Shown piece by piece: positions 41,840 to 50,034 of a stretch of DNA of 64,000 nt. Within the stretch, counting starts at the first letter, position 1. Each line of letters begins with the position of its first letter. This DNA comes from Desulfobacterales bacterium. GTDB taxonomy: Bacteria > Desulfobacterota > Desulfobacteria > Desulfobacterales > JAHEIW01. The notes under the pieces were generated by a model. The model worked only from the letters and a program-made list of their open reading frames with translations, did not search any database and was not told where the DNA came from. Location of the stretch: assembly GCA_030066985.1 (NCBI GenBank), contig JASJAN010000009.1, positions 24,596 through 88,595 on the forward strand. The letters run 5' to 3'. The translations under genes were made by a program, and so were the position numbers.

Positions 41840-42991
41840 CTATTTGAGCGCTTCCTGGCCCTTAAACGGTCGGTGGGGCGCAAACGCTTTTAAAATAATG
41901 TGATCATCATCGGTGGTTTCATCCGCAACCAGGCGCGCAACCACTTCCGCGGCCCCCGGCCCCAGCATCAATCCCTGGCCGCACATTCCCGTAATGTGGA
42001 TCAACCCGTTGATGCGCTGGTTCCAGCCTACTAGCGGTGAGCCGTCCGGTGTCATCGGATAAAGACCGCGCCAGGTGCGGCGCACCCTTAAATTTTTCAG
42101 CCGCGGCAACAGGTGCACCAGGCGGGCGCCGACCTGGGGCAGGAACTCGGCAGTTTCGCCTTTATGGGTGCCGATGATCGGCGGATCGGGGGTGATACAA
42201 AAAATCACCTGGCCGTGCAGATTCTGGTAAAAATAGAAATTCTTGGATCCGGGTGCGGGGCGAATATCCACCACCATGCACTTAAAAAACGGTCTGACCG
42301 GCTCGGTAATGGCGCCTTCATGAGAATCGGGTATTACCTTCAGGTCAATGCCGGCGGTTCGGCTCAGTTCCGGTGAAAAAGGCCCGGCGGTGTCGATAAC
42401 AATCGGTGCATCATACTCGGATTTTTCAGTCTGCACGCCAACAACACGATTGTTTTTAACCTGTATTTGGCGAACGCGTTCTTTAAAGTGAAAGGCAACC
42501 CCCAGATCAACAGCGCGATGATAAAACGCATTAACGGTCAACAACGGAGAAATAGAGCCGTCATCGGGTGAAAAGGTGCCCCCTCGAAGGCCCTCGGGAT
42601 TGATGCCGGGAATAATTTTCTGAATCTCATCCGGTCCCAAAAAATCAATATTGAGACCGTATTTTTTCTGGACGGGCAGAAGCTTCTTTAGCATGGTCTC
42701 ATCTTTTTTGCGATAAACCGGGAAGCTATAGCCGCCTTTGAGCCATTCAATATGGTCACCATACCGGTCCTGCCAGGTGGAAAAAATTTCAAGGGACCGC
42801 CGGCAGGTAAGAATTTTGGCAGGGTCCGAATGTGTCGCGCGGATGCCACCGATAGCATGCTTGTTTTCGCCCTGCCCGGGTGACGGATGCATATCGATTA
42901 CCCGCACCTTGATGTCGCGCTCAGCCAACGCCAGGGCCGTGGGCACGCCCACCGACCCGGCTCCGACAATGATCACATCACTTGTCTTCAA
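41840..42991 (-). CDS. FAD-dependent amine/amino-acid oxidoreductase (HcnC/DadA-like)
   Basis: The D-amino-acid-oxidase-fold protein has an FAD motif DVIIVGAGSVGVPTALALAE at its very start, KHAIGGIRATHSDPAKI, IVIDTAGPFSPEL and a C-terminal LIHITGMCGQGLMLGPGAAE. HcnC, sarcosine oxidase beta and opine oxidase subunits have this form. I prefer the TTG at 42991 (383 aa). AAGGAGGT, lying inside the upstream gene, ends 4 nt before it, and the FAD fold then begins at residue 5. An ATG at 43006 would bury that ribosome site in the coding region. The gene overlaps the upstream flavoprotein by 14 bp, so the two are coupled subunits. Confidence 0.88.
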   Translation of the reverse strand: MKTSDVIIVGAGSVGVPTALALAERDIKVRVIDMHPSPGQGENKHAIGGIRATHSDPAKILTCRRSLEIFSTWQDRYGDHIEWLKGGYSFPVYRKKDETMLKKLLPVQKKYGLNIDFLGPDEIQKIIPGINPEGLRGGTFSPDDGSISPLLTVNAFYHRAVDLGVAFHFKERVRQIQVKNNRVVGVQTEKSEYDAPIVIDTAGPFSPELSRTAGIDLKVIPDSHEGAITEPVRPFFKCMVVDIRPAPGSKNFYFYQNLHGQVIFCITPDPPIIGTHKGETAEFLPQVGARLVHLLPRLKNLRVRRTWRGLYPMTPDGSPLVGWNQRINGLIHITGMCGQGLMLGPGAAEVVARLVADETTDDDHIILKAFAPHRPFKGQEALK

Positions 42992-45086
42992 GGTGACCTC
43001 CTTCATGGGCTCCCGCCAGTATTCCGATGGGAACTTCGACAAACAGGGGGCGATCAACGCGATCGGTTACCGTGCCCAGATCGATGCCTTCTTCTTGAAA
43101 GATCCGCCATATCATTGGCCGGCAGGTTTTTGAGCCGCAGGCGCCCATACCGACACGGGTCAGGGCTTTTAGCTGATTGATATCTCTGACACCTTTGCGA
43201 ATGGCCGTCTTGATTTCACCGGCGGTGATGCGTTCGCAACGGCAGATGATAGCATCATCCGGTGGCAATTCTTTTTCATATATCAGCGATGGCTCGATTT
43301 GCTCGTCTTGCACCCAGATGCCCATTGCTGCTTTGGCCACTTTTTTATCGACTTTAATCTTTACCAATAGCGTTCCGGGGAATTTGCGCCGCATGGATAC
43401 TTTCTCTACCGGATAATAGCCCAAAATGGCCCCGTCCACATCCGTGACCGGGACTTTCTGGCCCACCTCAACCCGTTCGCGCCAGATTTCATAGGGCAGG
43501 GTGACCAGAGGGTGCTCGGGGTCGTCCCGATAATCGACCAAAATCATCGACAGGCCCGGGCAAACCGCCACGCAGCTGCCGCAACCGGTGCAGGCGTCTA
43601 AATCAATGATATACGGCAATCCGGTGATATCATCCCGCTCGGTTCGAATGGCACCGACCGGGCAAACTGAGGTGCAGGGGTTGCAGGGCACCTCCTGGTA
43701 ACAGTGGAAAATTGGAAATACCCCTTCTTCCTGTTGCGGTTGTTTGCGCGTCACAGCCGGCCCGGGTTTGGATTTTAATATGGTGGCTTTTTCATCCCAT
43801 TCTTGCGGAATCTTACCCACCGGCACACCTAAAGATTGGGCGATCTTCAAGCCTTCAATCTTGCCGGTGAACATGGCTGCGGATGCTTCGGCAATTTCCT
43901 GGGCGTCACCGGCACAAAAGACATCCATACCCCATTGCTGGGCCTTTAAATAAAATTCGTTAACCTCCGCCAACCCGACGGCGATCAGAACCGTATCCAC
44001 CGCATAGGTTTTGTGGGTATCTGGAACCACCTTCCAGTTCCGATCCAGGCGGGCGACTGTTACTGATTCGACCTTATCCTGGCCTTCTACGGCCACGACG
44101 GTGTGACCGGTCAAAATCGGCACCCCCAGCCGTTTGAGTTTGTCGGCATGAACCTTATACCCGCCGACCTGCGGCAAGGCCTCAATCAGGGCCACGACTT
44201 CGATGCCGGCCTGGATGGCATGGTAGCCGGCAATGAGACCCACATTACCGCCGCCGACGATGAGCACCTTTTCCGAAGACTTGATCAGGTCCCGGTTGAC
44301 CAGTGTTTGAAATGCGCCGGCACCATAAACTCCCGGCAGGGTGTTGCCCGGAAAGGATAACATTTTTTCCCTGGCGCCGGTGGCCACCAGCAGCTTTTTC
44401 GGCTTAATTTGCTGATAGCGTCCATCTTTTACGGCGCCGATGATTTTATCTGAGAACACACCGACCGCTGTGGTGTCTAACCAGATGTCAACCGATTCGA
44501 GCGTGCTGATTTCTTCATCTAAAATGGCCGCGATCTCAAAGCCGCGGGTGCCGGCGTAGGAGTCTTCAACCGATCCGAAAAATTTATGGGTCTGCAACAC
44601 AAGTTTGCCCCCCGGGCGGTCTTTATCATCGAGGATCAGCGTGTCAACGCCGAGTTTGCCCAGTTCAACCGCCGCCGCCAGTCCTGCCGGTCCGGCGCCG
44701 ATGATCAAAACATCAACTTCCTTGATAGCCGCCGAATGAAGCTGCGGCTCGATATCATCTTCAGGCAGTTTGGGCAGCCCCTCTACACTTTCGACAACCA
44801 TACCCTGGGTCAGCGGCGTCATACATGATTTGACCGGCAGTCCGTCGGCAATCACCATGCATTGTGAGCACTGCCCGTTGGCGCAAAACATCCCCTGGGG
44901 ACTGTTGTCCTTGGGATGATGACCAAAAATGTGGATGCCGTTGGCAAAAAGGGTGGATGATATCATTTCACCTTCATAACCGGTCAGCTTTTTGCCATTC
45001 CAGCTGAAAGTGATTTCATTCTTTTCAGGGATCTCTATTACTGGGTGCTCAGCTATTCGCTTTAGGGTCATCTTAATGGCTTTCAA
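42978..45086 (-). CDS. Fused HcnA/HcnB-like iron-sulfur flavoprotein
   Basis: The 702-aa protein combines four electron-carrier modules. These are an N-terminal [2Fe-2S] ferredoxin domain (FCANGQCSQCMV, later SCMTP; ~residues 20-100) and an FAD/NAD two-dinucleotide domain (LIIGAGPAGLAAAVELG, LIVGGGNVGLIAGYHA; ~125-440). Then come two [4Fe-4S] sites (CYQEVPCNPCTSVCPVG, CTGCGSCVAVCPG; ~475-540) and a BFD [2Fe-2S] domain (IICRCERITAGEIKTA, GMGACGSKTCRPM; ~620-680). HcnA and HcnB are separate in cyanogenic pseudomonads; here they are joined and extended. With the HcnC-like subunit it likely oxidises an amine or N-substituted amino acid and sends electrons to ferredoxin or a quinone. It is the first enzyme gene behind the GntR-type regulator. 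Confidence 0.9.
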   Translation of the reverse strand: MKAIKMTLKRIAEHPVIEIPEKNEITFSWNGKKLTGYEGEMISSTLFANGIHIFGHHPKDNSPQGMFCANGQCSQCMVIADGLPVKSCMTPLTQGMVVESVEGLPKLPEDDIEPQLHSAAIKEVDVLIIGAGPAGLAAAVELGKLGVDTLILDDKDRPGGKLVLQTHKFFGSVEDSYAGTRGFEIAAILDEEISTLESVDIWLDTTAVGVFSDKIIGAVKDGRYQQIKPKKLLVATGAREKMLSFPGNTLPGVYGAGAFQTLVNRDLIKSSEKVLIVGGGNVGLIAGYHAIQAGIEVVALIEALPQVGGYKVHADKLKRLGVPILTGHTVVAVEGQDKVESVTVARLDRNWKVVPDTHKTYAVDTVLIAVGLAEVNEFYLKAQQWGMDVFCAGDAQEIAEASAAMFTGKIEGLKIAQSLGVPVGKIPQEWDEKATILKSKPGPAVTRKQPQQEEGVFPIFHCYQEVPCNPCTSVCPVGAIRTERDDITGLPYIIDLDACTGCGSCVAVCPGLSMILVDYRDDPEHPLVTLPYEIWRERVEVGQKVPVTDVDGAILGYYPVEKVSMRRKFPGTLLVKIKVDKKVAKAAMGIWVQDEQIEPSLIYEKELPPDDAIICRCERITAGEIKTAIRKGVRDINQLKALTRVGMGACGSKTCRPMIWRIFQEEGIDLGTVTDRVDRPLFVEVPIGILAGAHEGGHLEDK

Positions 45087-45125
45087 AAATTTATAAGATC
45101 TGTTCTTATATCGGGTTTCTTACAT

Positions 45126-45204
45126 AAGGTTTCAGGTGTCAGATGTCAGGGTCGATCGGAAGGGTTGACACCTGATCCGCCTTCGGCGGAAACACTGATA
45201 CCTT
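45126..45204. repeat. CAGGTGTCAG repeat with inverted copy
   Basis: AAGGTTTCAGGTGTCAG (45126-45142) is mirrored by TTGACACCTGATCCGCC (45165-45181) and CACTGATACCTT (45193-45204), with a CCGCCTTCGGCGG palindrome in the second half. Same family as the two copies around coaX. It lies between the regulator stop and the flavoprotein operon. Confidence 0.6.
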
Positions 45205-45213
45205 TATTTGCCA

Positions 45214-45954
45214 TTAAACCGTAATGGCTCCTTTTTGCCCTTCTCTGCTTTTCATATATTTATTGAACCGGCGAACATGGTTGCGGGCCAGACGACGCGC
45301 CCGGTCGGACTGACCCTTCTCAACCGCGTGCACGAGATCACACAGGTCCCGGTAGTTTTCTTGTAATTCGCGTTTATCCATAGAAAGAAATTCATCATAA
45401 TAGCGATGGATGTTGTCATGGACAGAATGCAGCACCGACATGTATATCGGATTTGCCGCCACCTGTGCCAGGGTCATGTGGATGCGTTTGTCTATTTCGA
45501 GAAAGGTTTCTCGCTGCGAAGGGCCCGCCTCGATGCATTTGCCGGCTTGATTTAAAAGCTCAGTCAGTATGCTGATGTCTGCGGCCGACCGATTGGCAGC
45601 AGCGCGGGCGGCCACAAATCCCTCCACATCTTCACGAAATTCAGCCAGATGGTTTAATGAAACCTTTTGCGACCGGATTAACAACGCCAGGCCTTCGCTC
45701 ACCTGATCGGCATTCAGGTCTTTGACCACCGAACCGCCGCCGACACCGAGCTTGATTTCGATTAAGCCCTTTTGTTCCAGGACTCTCAATGCTTCGCGTA
45801 GTGTGCCGCGACTGATATTAAACATGTCTTTAAGCTGCCGCTCAGACGGTAGGGTGTCACCGGTCTTTAGCCGCCCGTCGAGAATGGCATCCTGAATCTG
45901 GGCAACAACATCCTGAAAAACCTTGGTTTGTTTGGCGGTCTGGAACATCGGCAC
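45214..45954 (-). CDS. GntR/FadR-family transcriptional regulator
   Basis: The 246-aa protein has a winged HTH (LPSERQLKDMFNISRGTLREALRVLE, residues ~39-64, then GLIEIKLGVGGGSVV). It also has an all-helical FCD ligand domain with metal-binding His in HMTLAQVAANP, HSVHDNIHRYY and a late H-x3-F pattern (NHVRRFNKYM). FadR-type regulators bind TGGTnnnACCA-like palindromes. Exactly such a site overlaps this gene's own promoter, so autorepression is likely. It probably also controls the flavoprotein-aldehyde oxidoreductase genes just downstream, responding to an organic acid of that route. Confidence 0.92.
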   Translation of the reverse strand: MPMFQTAKQTKVFQDVVAQIQDAILDGRLKTGDTLPSERQLKDMFNISRGTLREALRVLEQKGLIEIKLGVGGGSVVKDLNADQVSEGLALLIRSQKVSLNHLAEFREDVEGFVAARAAANRSAADISILTELLNQAGKCIEAGPSQRETFLEIDKRIHMTLAQVAANPIYMSVLHSVHDNIHRYYDEFLSMDKRELQENYRDLCDLVHAVEKGQSDRARRLARNHVRRFNKYMKSREGQKGAITV

Positions 45955-45980
45955 ATTTCCTTTCGCTAATAATAAAAATC

Positions 45981-46005
45981 ATTATAATGGTTAGACCATT
46001 ATAAT
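45981..46005. promoter_or_regulatory. Palindromic operator for the GntR/FadR-type regulator
   Basis: Perfect 11-bp arms ATTATAATGGT and ACCATTATAAT flank a TAG centre. The inner part TGGT-n3-ACCA fits the known FadR-subfamily operator style. It covers the -10 box of the regulator promoter, so binding should block RNA polymerase. Confidence 0.8.
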
Positions 46006-46026
46006 CTTTCGTTTAACCAATGTCAA
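45998..46026 (-). promoter_or_regulatory. Consensus sigma-70 promoter of the GntR-type regulator
   Basis: On the minus strand TTGACA (46026-46021), exactly 17 nt and TATAAT (46003-45998) give a perfect consensus promoter. The -10 box lies inside the palindromic operator. Such a strong promoter usually needs repression. Confidence 0.85.
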
Positions 46027-46060
46027 TAGCGAAGAAAATAAGATATGAGAAAAACTGCTT

Positions 46061-46113
46061 GCCACTTTAAACTATCCCTTAAAGTGGCGCCTATCTCAAA
46101 AATGCATTTTTGA
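46061..46113. repeat. Two palindromes in the gntR-proC divergent spacer
   Basis: GCCACTTTAA (46061-46070) and TTAAAGTGGC (46079-46088) are perfect 10-bp arms with an 8-nt loop. Next to them TCAAAAATGCATTTTTGA (46096-46113) is an uninterrupted 18-bp palindrome. A weak TTGACT (46134) with TATAAA at 15-nt spacing (46155) may be a promoter for proC. The sites may bind regulators of proC. Confidence 0.5.
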
Positions 46114-46279
46114 AATCGGTTCCGATTATTTGCTTGACTAACACCTATACAGGCTATAAATTGCAGAAATTTTAAGAGAAATTTACCCATATCATATGAC
46201 TTGCCGGTCAACCCGGGGCAAAAGTCGGACCTTTTCTGTGGGTGATATGATTAAATCCGCATGTTCGGAGTTATAAACC

Positions 46280-47149
46280 ATGCTTAGAAACAAACAAATT
46301 TGTATCATTGGTACGGGCAACATGGGCGAAGCCCTCATCAGCGGTCTGATCAGCTCGGCATCATCCAAGCCCGAGAATATTATTTGCACCGATGTTCGCG
46401 AGGCCAAACTTAGCGACATACGGGAGCAATACGGGATTCAAACAACCAACAACAATCTGGAAGCCGTAGCCGATTCGGATATCGTTGTTTATGCCGTCAA
46501 ACCCCAGATCATGGCGGCTGTTCTCAACGAAACCGCTCAACATCTGGATATGTCCAAACTTATCATTTCAATTGCCGCCGGCGTCCCCATGGAGGCCATC
46601 GAGTCGTGTCTGAATAAGAAGCTGCGTCTGATTCGTGTCATGCCCAACATTGCGGCGGCAGTTAAAGAAGCAGCCACGGCTGTTGCGGCCGGAAAGAACG
46701 CAACCGAAGAGGATATCAAGCTGGCCATGACCATTTTTAATTCCATCGGCAAGACGGTTTTCATTCCCGAAAATTACCTGATGGATGCCATTACCGGGCT
46801 GAGCGGCAGTGGTCCGGCATATATCTTTTTGATCGTCGAAGCCATGGCAGATGCGGGTGTCAAAGTTGGTTTGTCACGTCAGGAGGCCCTCTTTCTGTCC
46901 GCTCAGACCGTTTTAGGGGCGGCCAAAATGCTGATGGAAACCCAGGAACATCCGGGACAGCTCAGAGATCGGGTGACCTCTCCGGGGGGCACCGCCATTG
47001 CCGGTCTGGCCACCCTGGAAAGTGGCGGCTTGAGAACCACCCTGATCAATGCCGTGGAGGTGGCCACCAATCGCTCAAAGGAACTGGGTCAGATGATGAT
47101 CAAAAATTTCGCCAACAATCGCTCAGCCGGCCTCTCAACCGATAAGTGA
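46280..47149 (+). CDS. proC: Pyrroline-5-carboxylate reductase
   Basis: ProC reduces pyrroline-5-carboxylate to proline with NAD(P)H. The 289-aa protein opens with the dinucleotide fold (ICIIGTGNMGEALISGLI), has VYAVKPQIMAAVL, LIRVMPNIAAAVKEAATAV and GLSGSGPAYIFLIVEAMADAG (quoted around residues 172-192), and ends with VTSPGGTAIAGLATLE. All family signatures are intact. ATG 46280 follows CGGAG at good distance. It is divergent from the GntR-type regulator. Confidence 0.96.
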   Translation: MLRNKQICIIGTGNMGEALISGLISSASSKPENIICTDVREAKLSDIREQYGIQTTNNNLEAVADSDIVVYAVKPQIMAAVLNETAQHLDMSKLIISIAAGVPMEAIESCLNKKLRLIRVMPNIAAAVKEAATAVAAGKNATEEDIKLAMTIFNSIGKTVFIPENYLMDAITGLSGSGPAYIFLIVEAMADAGVKVGLSRQEALFLSAQTVLGAAKMLMETQEHPGQLRDRVTSPGGTAIAGLATLESGGLRTTLINAVEVATNRSKELGQMMIKNFANNRSAGLSTDK

Positions 47150-47235
47150 TGAGCATGAGATCTTACCCCTGGTTTGCCACGCACAAGAATCGATGTTAGA
47201 ATTAGATATCACCTATCGTAAAAGACATTAAAGGT

Positions 47236-47324
47236 GCCCAGGTTGAGCCCGTTGGTCCGGTTTCCCGTATAACTAAAATCACTCATTTTTCCGATCTAAA
47301 CCGGCTCAACGGGCTAAACCGGCC
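47236..47324. repeat. GGTTGAGCCCGTTGGTCCGG inverted repeat
   Basis: CCAGGTTGAGCCCGTTGG (47239-47256) pairs with CCGGCTCAACGGGCTAAAC (47301-47319). It lies after proC and before the thioredoxin-fold gene and could end the proC transcript. Confidence 0.55.
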
Positions 47325-47415
47325 AACTTGCTGGCGTGATCTGCTCTTTTGGAGATCGCTTATACGTCAGTTCACTACCGAATCGAATATTTTTGAATAT
47401 ATTGATAGGAATTGA

Positions 47416-47847
47416 ATGAAATTTAAAACCACCGGTTTCGTGATTCTGTGCTTTTTCTTTTCCGTTTTTATTTTCATTGACGGTTCTGCCGCCGCGACCG
47501 GGATTGAGTGGCATTCCTATGATGACGGAATGGCACGCAGCAAATTTGAAAAAAAGAAGGTCTTCATTCATTTTACCGCTGACTGGTGTTATTATTGCGG
47601 GGTAATGGAGAAGGAGACATTTCAAGACCCGGCGGTCATCTCAGCCTTAAATGAAAATTTTATTTCGATAAGAGTCGATTATGACAAGGAAACAAACACA
47701 TCTAGCCTATACGGCGTCAAAGGACTGCCGGATACCATCTTCATCGCTGAAAATGGTAGCATTATCGGCCGGCGCCCCGGCTATATACCGCCGAAAATAA
47801 TGACCTATATTTTAGAAACTATTCTACAAGAGCGCGCTCAGGATTAA
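47416..47847 (+). CDS. Exported thioredoxin-fold protein
   Basis: This 143-aa protein begins with a signal peptide (MKFKTTGFVILCFFFSVFIF, then IDGSAAA). It has a thioredoxin-like active site in HFTADWCYYCGVMEKETFQD (CxxC, residues ~54-73), IRVDYDKE, GVKGLPDTIFI with the cis-Pro, and GYIPPKIMTYIL. It belongs to the thioredoxin_7/DsbD-gamma-like group. It probably keeps periplasmic thiols reduced or helps cytochrome or metal-centre assembly. No partner gene is adjacent. Confidence 0.88.
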   Translation: MKFKTTGFVILCFFFSVFIFIDGSAAATGIEWHSYDDGMARSKFEKKKVFIHFTADWCYYCGVMEKETFQDPAVISALNENFISIRVDYDKETNTSSLYGVKGLPDTIFIAENGSIIGRRPGYIPPKIMTYILETILQERAQD

Positions 47848-47964
47848 TCATCTTCTGTTGATTTTGCCCGTCCAGACACCACGATCATCACATCATGGTG
47901 ACTGTTGCGGATCGTACTGAGAATTCCGGCGAACGCCGCCTTAGGTGATAAGCTGATTTGAGTT

Positions 47965-48585
47965 ATGGAAGTTGCAAACATCGATTATAAGTATCTTAAA
48001 AAAGTGATCCAACATTCCAGCCCTTTGGGAAGCCCTGCGGTTAATTCACACAGGCCTGCCTGCGTGTTTTTGCTGTTGTTCAACCGGCCGGATCCATACA
48101 TTCTGGCCATCCAGAAGGCTGATACGGAAGGCTATCCCTGGCGCAACCAGGTGGCCTTGCCGGGCGGCCATATGGAAAACACAGATTCCACTCCGATAGC
48201 GACTGCTTTTCGGGAATTGGAAGAAGAGCTGACCATCAGCAAAGATCGGGTCAAATTTATCGGCTCCCTCGGGCACTTCCAGACCCTCACCCGACCCAGG
48301 GATATTGAGGCATTTGTTGGATTATGGGACGGCAAGGGGCCGTTGCATTATGATCCTACCGAAATCTCCCGAATCCTGGAAATCCCGCTGAAAACGCTTA
48401 TCAAGACGCATCAAACCAAAAAATTTCATGCGCACATGCCTACTATGGACGAGCTTGAATATCCTTTTAAAGATGTCATCATATGGGGCGCAACAGCTCG
48501 TATACTTTACCATTTCATAGAGCTGATCTATCCGCTAGTTGAAGACAGGGCGGCCCATCGCATCTATCACAAATCTGAAGGTTGA
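47965..48585 (+). CDS. NUDIX hydrolase (CoA pyrophosphatase-like)
   Basis: The 206-aa protein contains a NUDIX box, GGHMENTDSTPIATAFRELEEEL-type (positions ~72-94) with the catalytic REL-EEL core intact. It is preceded by YPWRNQVALPGG, like NudL/YeaB CoA-diphosphatases. The C-terminal part (IWGATARILYHFIELI) also matches that group. Likely it cleaves CoA or another nucleoside diphosphate derivative. ATG 47965 has only a weak ribosome site (GTGATAAG). Confidence 0.85.
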   Translation: MEVANIDYKYLKKVIQHSSPLGSPAVNSHRPACVFLLLFNRPDPYILAIQKADTEGYPWRNQVALPGGHMENTDSTPIATAFRELEEELTISKDRVKFIGSLGHFQTLTRPRDIEAFVGLWDGKGPLHYDPTEISRILEIPLKTLIKTHQTKKFHAHMPTMDELEYPFKDVIIWGATARILYHFIELIYPLVEDRAAHRIYHKSEG

Positions 48586-48642
48586 ATTCATCAAAAAGAT
48601 GGATAAATTTTCTAAATACAAGTCACTGCGCTAATCGAGGCC

Positions 48643-48900
48643 TTAGCGATTGGATCTTTGGACATAGCGCTTAATTAAACGGATGGCTGTCGCGGCGATG
48701 ATTGCGACGCTCATGGCAAGCAACACAGCCGGAACCCAAATGAATCCATGATAGGTGGGGTTCTCCCGGGCAACGGCAATGCCGCTAATTGCAAATAGCA
48801 ACACCAGGAGCATAAGTACGACCACGATGACATGAGCTGTGGTAGAATTGTACCAGGGGATAACGGCTTTTCTAAATACGGGATTCTTGTCAGCAGACAT
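48643..48900 (-). CDS. Small two-helix membrane protein
   Basis: The 85-aa protein has two hydrophobic helices (~residues 18-43, HVIVVVLMLLVLLFAISGIA; and ~54-72) and a basic C-terminus (RLIKRYVQRSNR). The short N-terminus contains FRKAVIPWYNSTTAHV. I do not recognise the family. It faces the NUDIX gene tail to tail and is divergent from the ChaN-like gene. Confidence 0.65.
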   Translation of the reverse strand: MSADKNPVFRKAVIPWYNSTTAHVIVVVLMLLVLLFAISGIAVARENPTYHGFIWVPAVLLAMSVAIIAATAIRLIKRYVQRSNR

Positions 48901-49034
48901 TGAACTGTATCATAAGTTGCTGTCCGGAGCATCAACGCAGCAAGGTATAGATGCTGATGCCCGGTGATTGTCATTGTTAGATTCGTTTATGCACCCATTC
49001 TATCGGTCTCAACGCGAAAAATCAAGGTGTGGTC

Positions 49035-49946
49035 ATGTACAAAAAAACAAACGTAAAAACAAATGCACTGGCAGTCTTGGGCCGCTGTCTTTCCGGTCTT
49101 GCGCTCTTTGGTTTGTTGGGCAGCTGTGCCGGAACATCTGATAAGGCGGTAAAGCCAGAGACGGTCAAAGCACTTCGGCCGGACACGATTATATCTGCGG
49201 AATTAGGAAAAGAAGTGACTTTTGATGAAATGATGGCGGATCTGAATGGTCACCAGATCATCTTTGTTGGCGAAAGGCACACCAGCGTCTCACATCATTC
49301 TATCCAGCTGAAAATCATCCAGGCCGCTTTTAAACGTAATCACGATCTTGTCGTTGGTATGGAGATGTTTGATCGTTCCTATCAGCCGGTCCTGGATTTA
49401 TGGTCAGCCGGTGTGCTAGATGAAGAAGCATTTTTGCGCAAAACTCATTGGTATGCAAACTGGCGCTATGATTTTTCCTTGTATCGGGATATCCTGCTGT
49501 TCATCAAACAAAATAAAATCAAATTAGTGGCCCTTAACATTCCTTTTCATATCCCCGGCCGCATTCGCGAAGGTGGCATCGAGAACTTGTCTATCAGCGA
49601 TAAAATGTATTTGCCCAAAGAGATCGATACCGCCAACAGCGCACACCGAAATTACGCCAAGACAATCTTTGATCAACATAATTTTCCCAGCCGCATCCAA
49701 TTTGATGACTTTTATATGGCCCAGTGCGTATGGGATGAAATCATGGCCGAATCAATTTCCAGGGATCTTGGCAGTAGAAAAGTTATTGCGCTGCTTGGCA
49801 ACGGCCATATTCAATACAAATACGGCGTGCCCAACCGCACCTTTCGACGCACCGGTGCTCCGTTTCGAACGGTTTACCTGGCTCCGGCGGGAGATGATGC
49901 TGAACTGACTATTGGGGATTTTATCTGGATAACCGAAGCGAAATAA
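49035..49946 (+). CDS. ChaN-like lipoprotein
   Basis: The ~303-aa protein has a lipoprotein signal (SGLALFGLLGSCAG, Cys ~31) followed by a ChaN/EreA-like domain: IIFVGERHTSVSHHSIQL, VVGMEMFDRSYQPVLDLW, NIPFHIPGRIRE, FDDFYMAQCVWDEIMAES and VIALLGNGHIQYKYGVP. ChaN-type proteins bind heme or iron at the membrane surface in some bacteria. I take ATG 49035; a GTG at 49029 is two codons earlier. Confidence 0.85.
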   Translation: MYKKTNVKTNALAVLGRCLSGLALFGLLGSCAGTSDKAVKPETVKALRPDTIISAELGKEVTFDEMMADLNGHQIIFVGERHTSVSHHSIQLKIIQAAFKRNHDLVVGMEMFDRSYQPVLDLWSAGVLDEEAFLRKTHWYANWRYDFSLYRDILLFIKQNKIKLVALNIPFHIPGRIREGGIENLSISDKMYLPKEIDTANSAHRNYAKTIFDQHNFPSRIQFDDFYMAQCVWDEIMAESISRDLGSRKVIALLGNGHIQYKYGVPNRTFRRTGAPFRTVYLAPAGDDAELTIGDFIWITEAK

Positions 49947-50034
49947 GTGATGATGCGCGTCGTTGGCTGCTGGCGTTTGGTCCCCGCCGCTGATGGTCCG
50001 ACTACAACCTAAACTGGTTCCCGGCATGTTGGCT

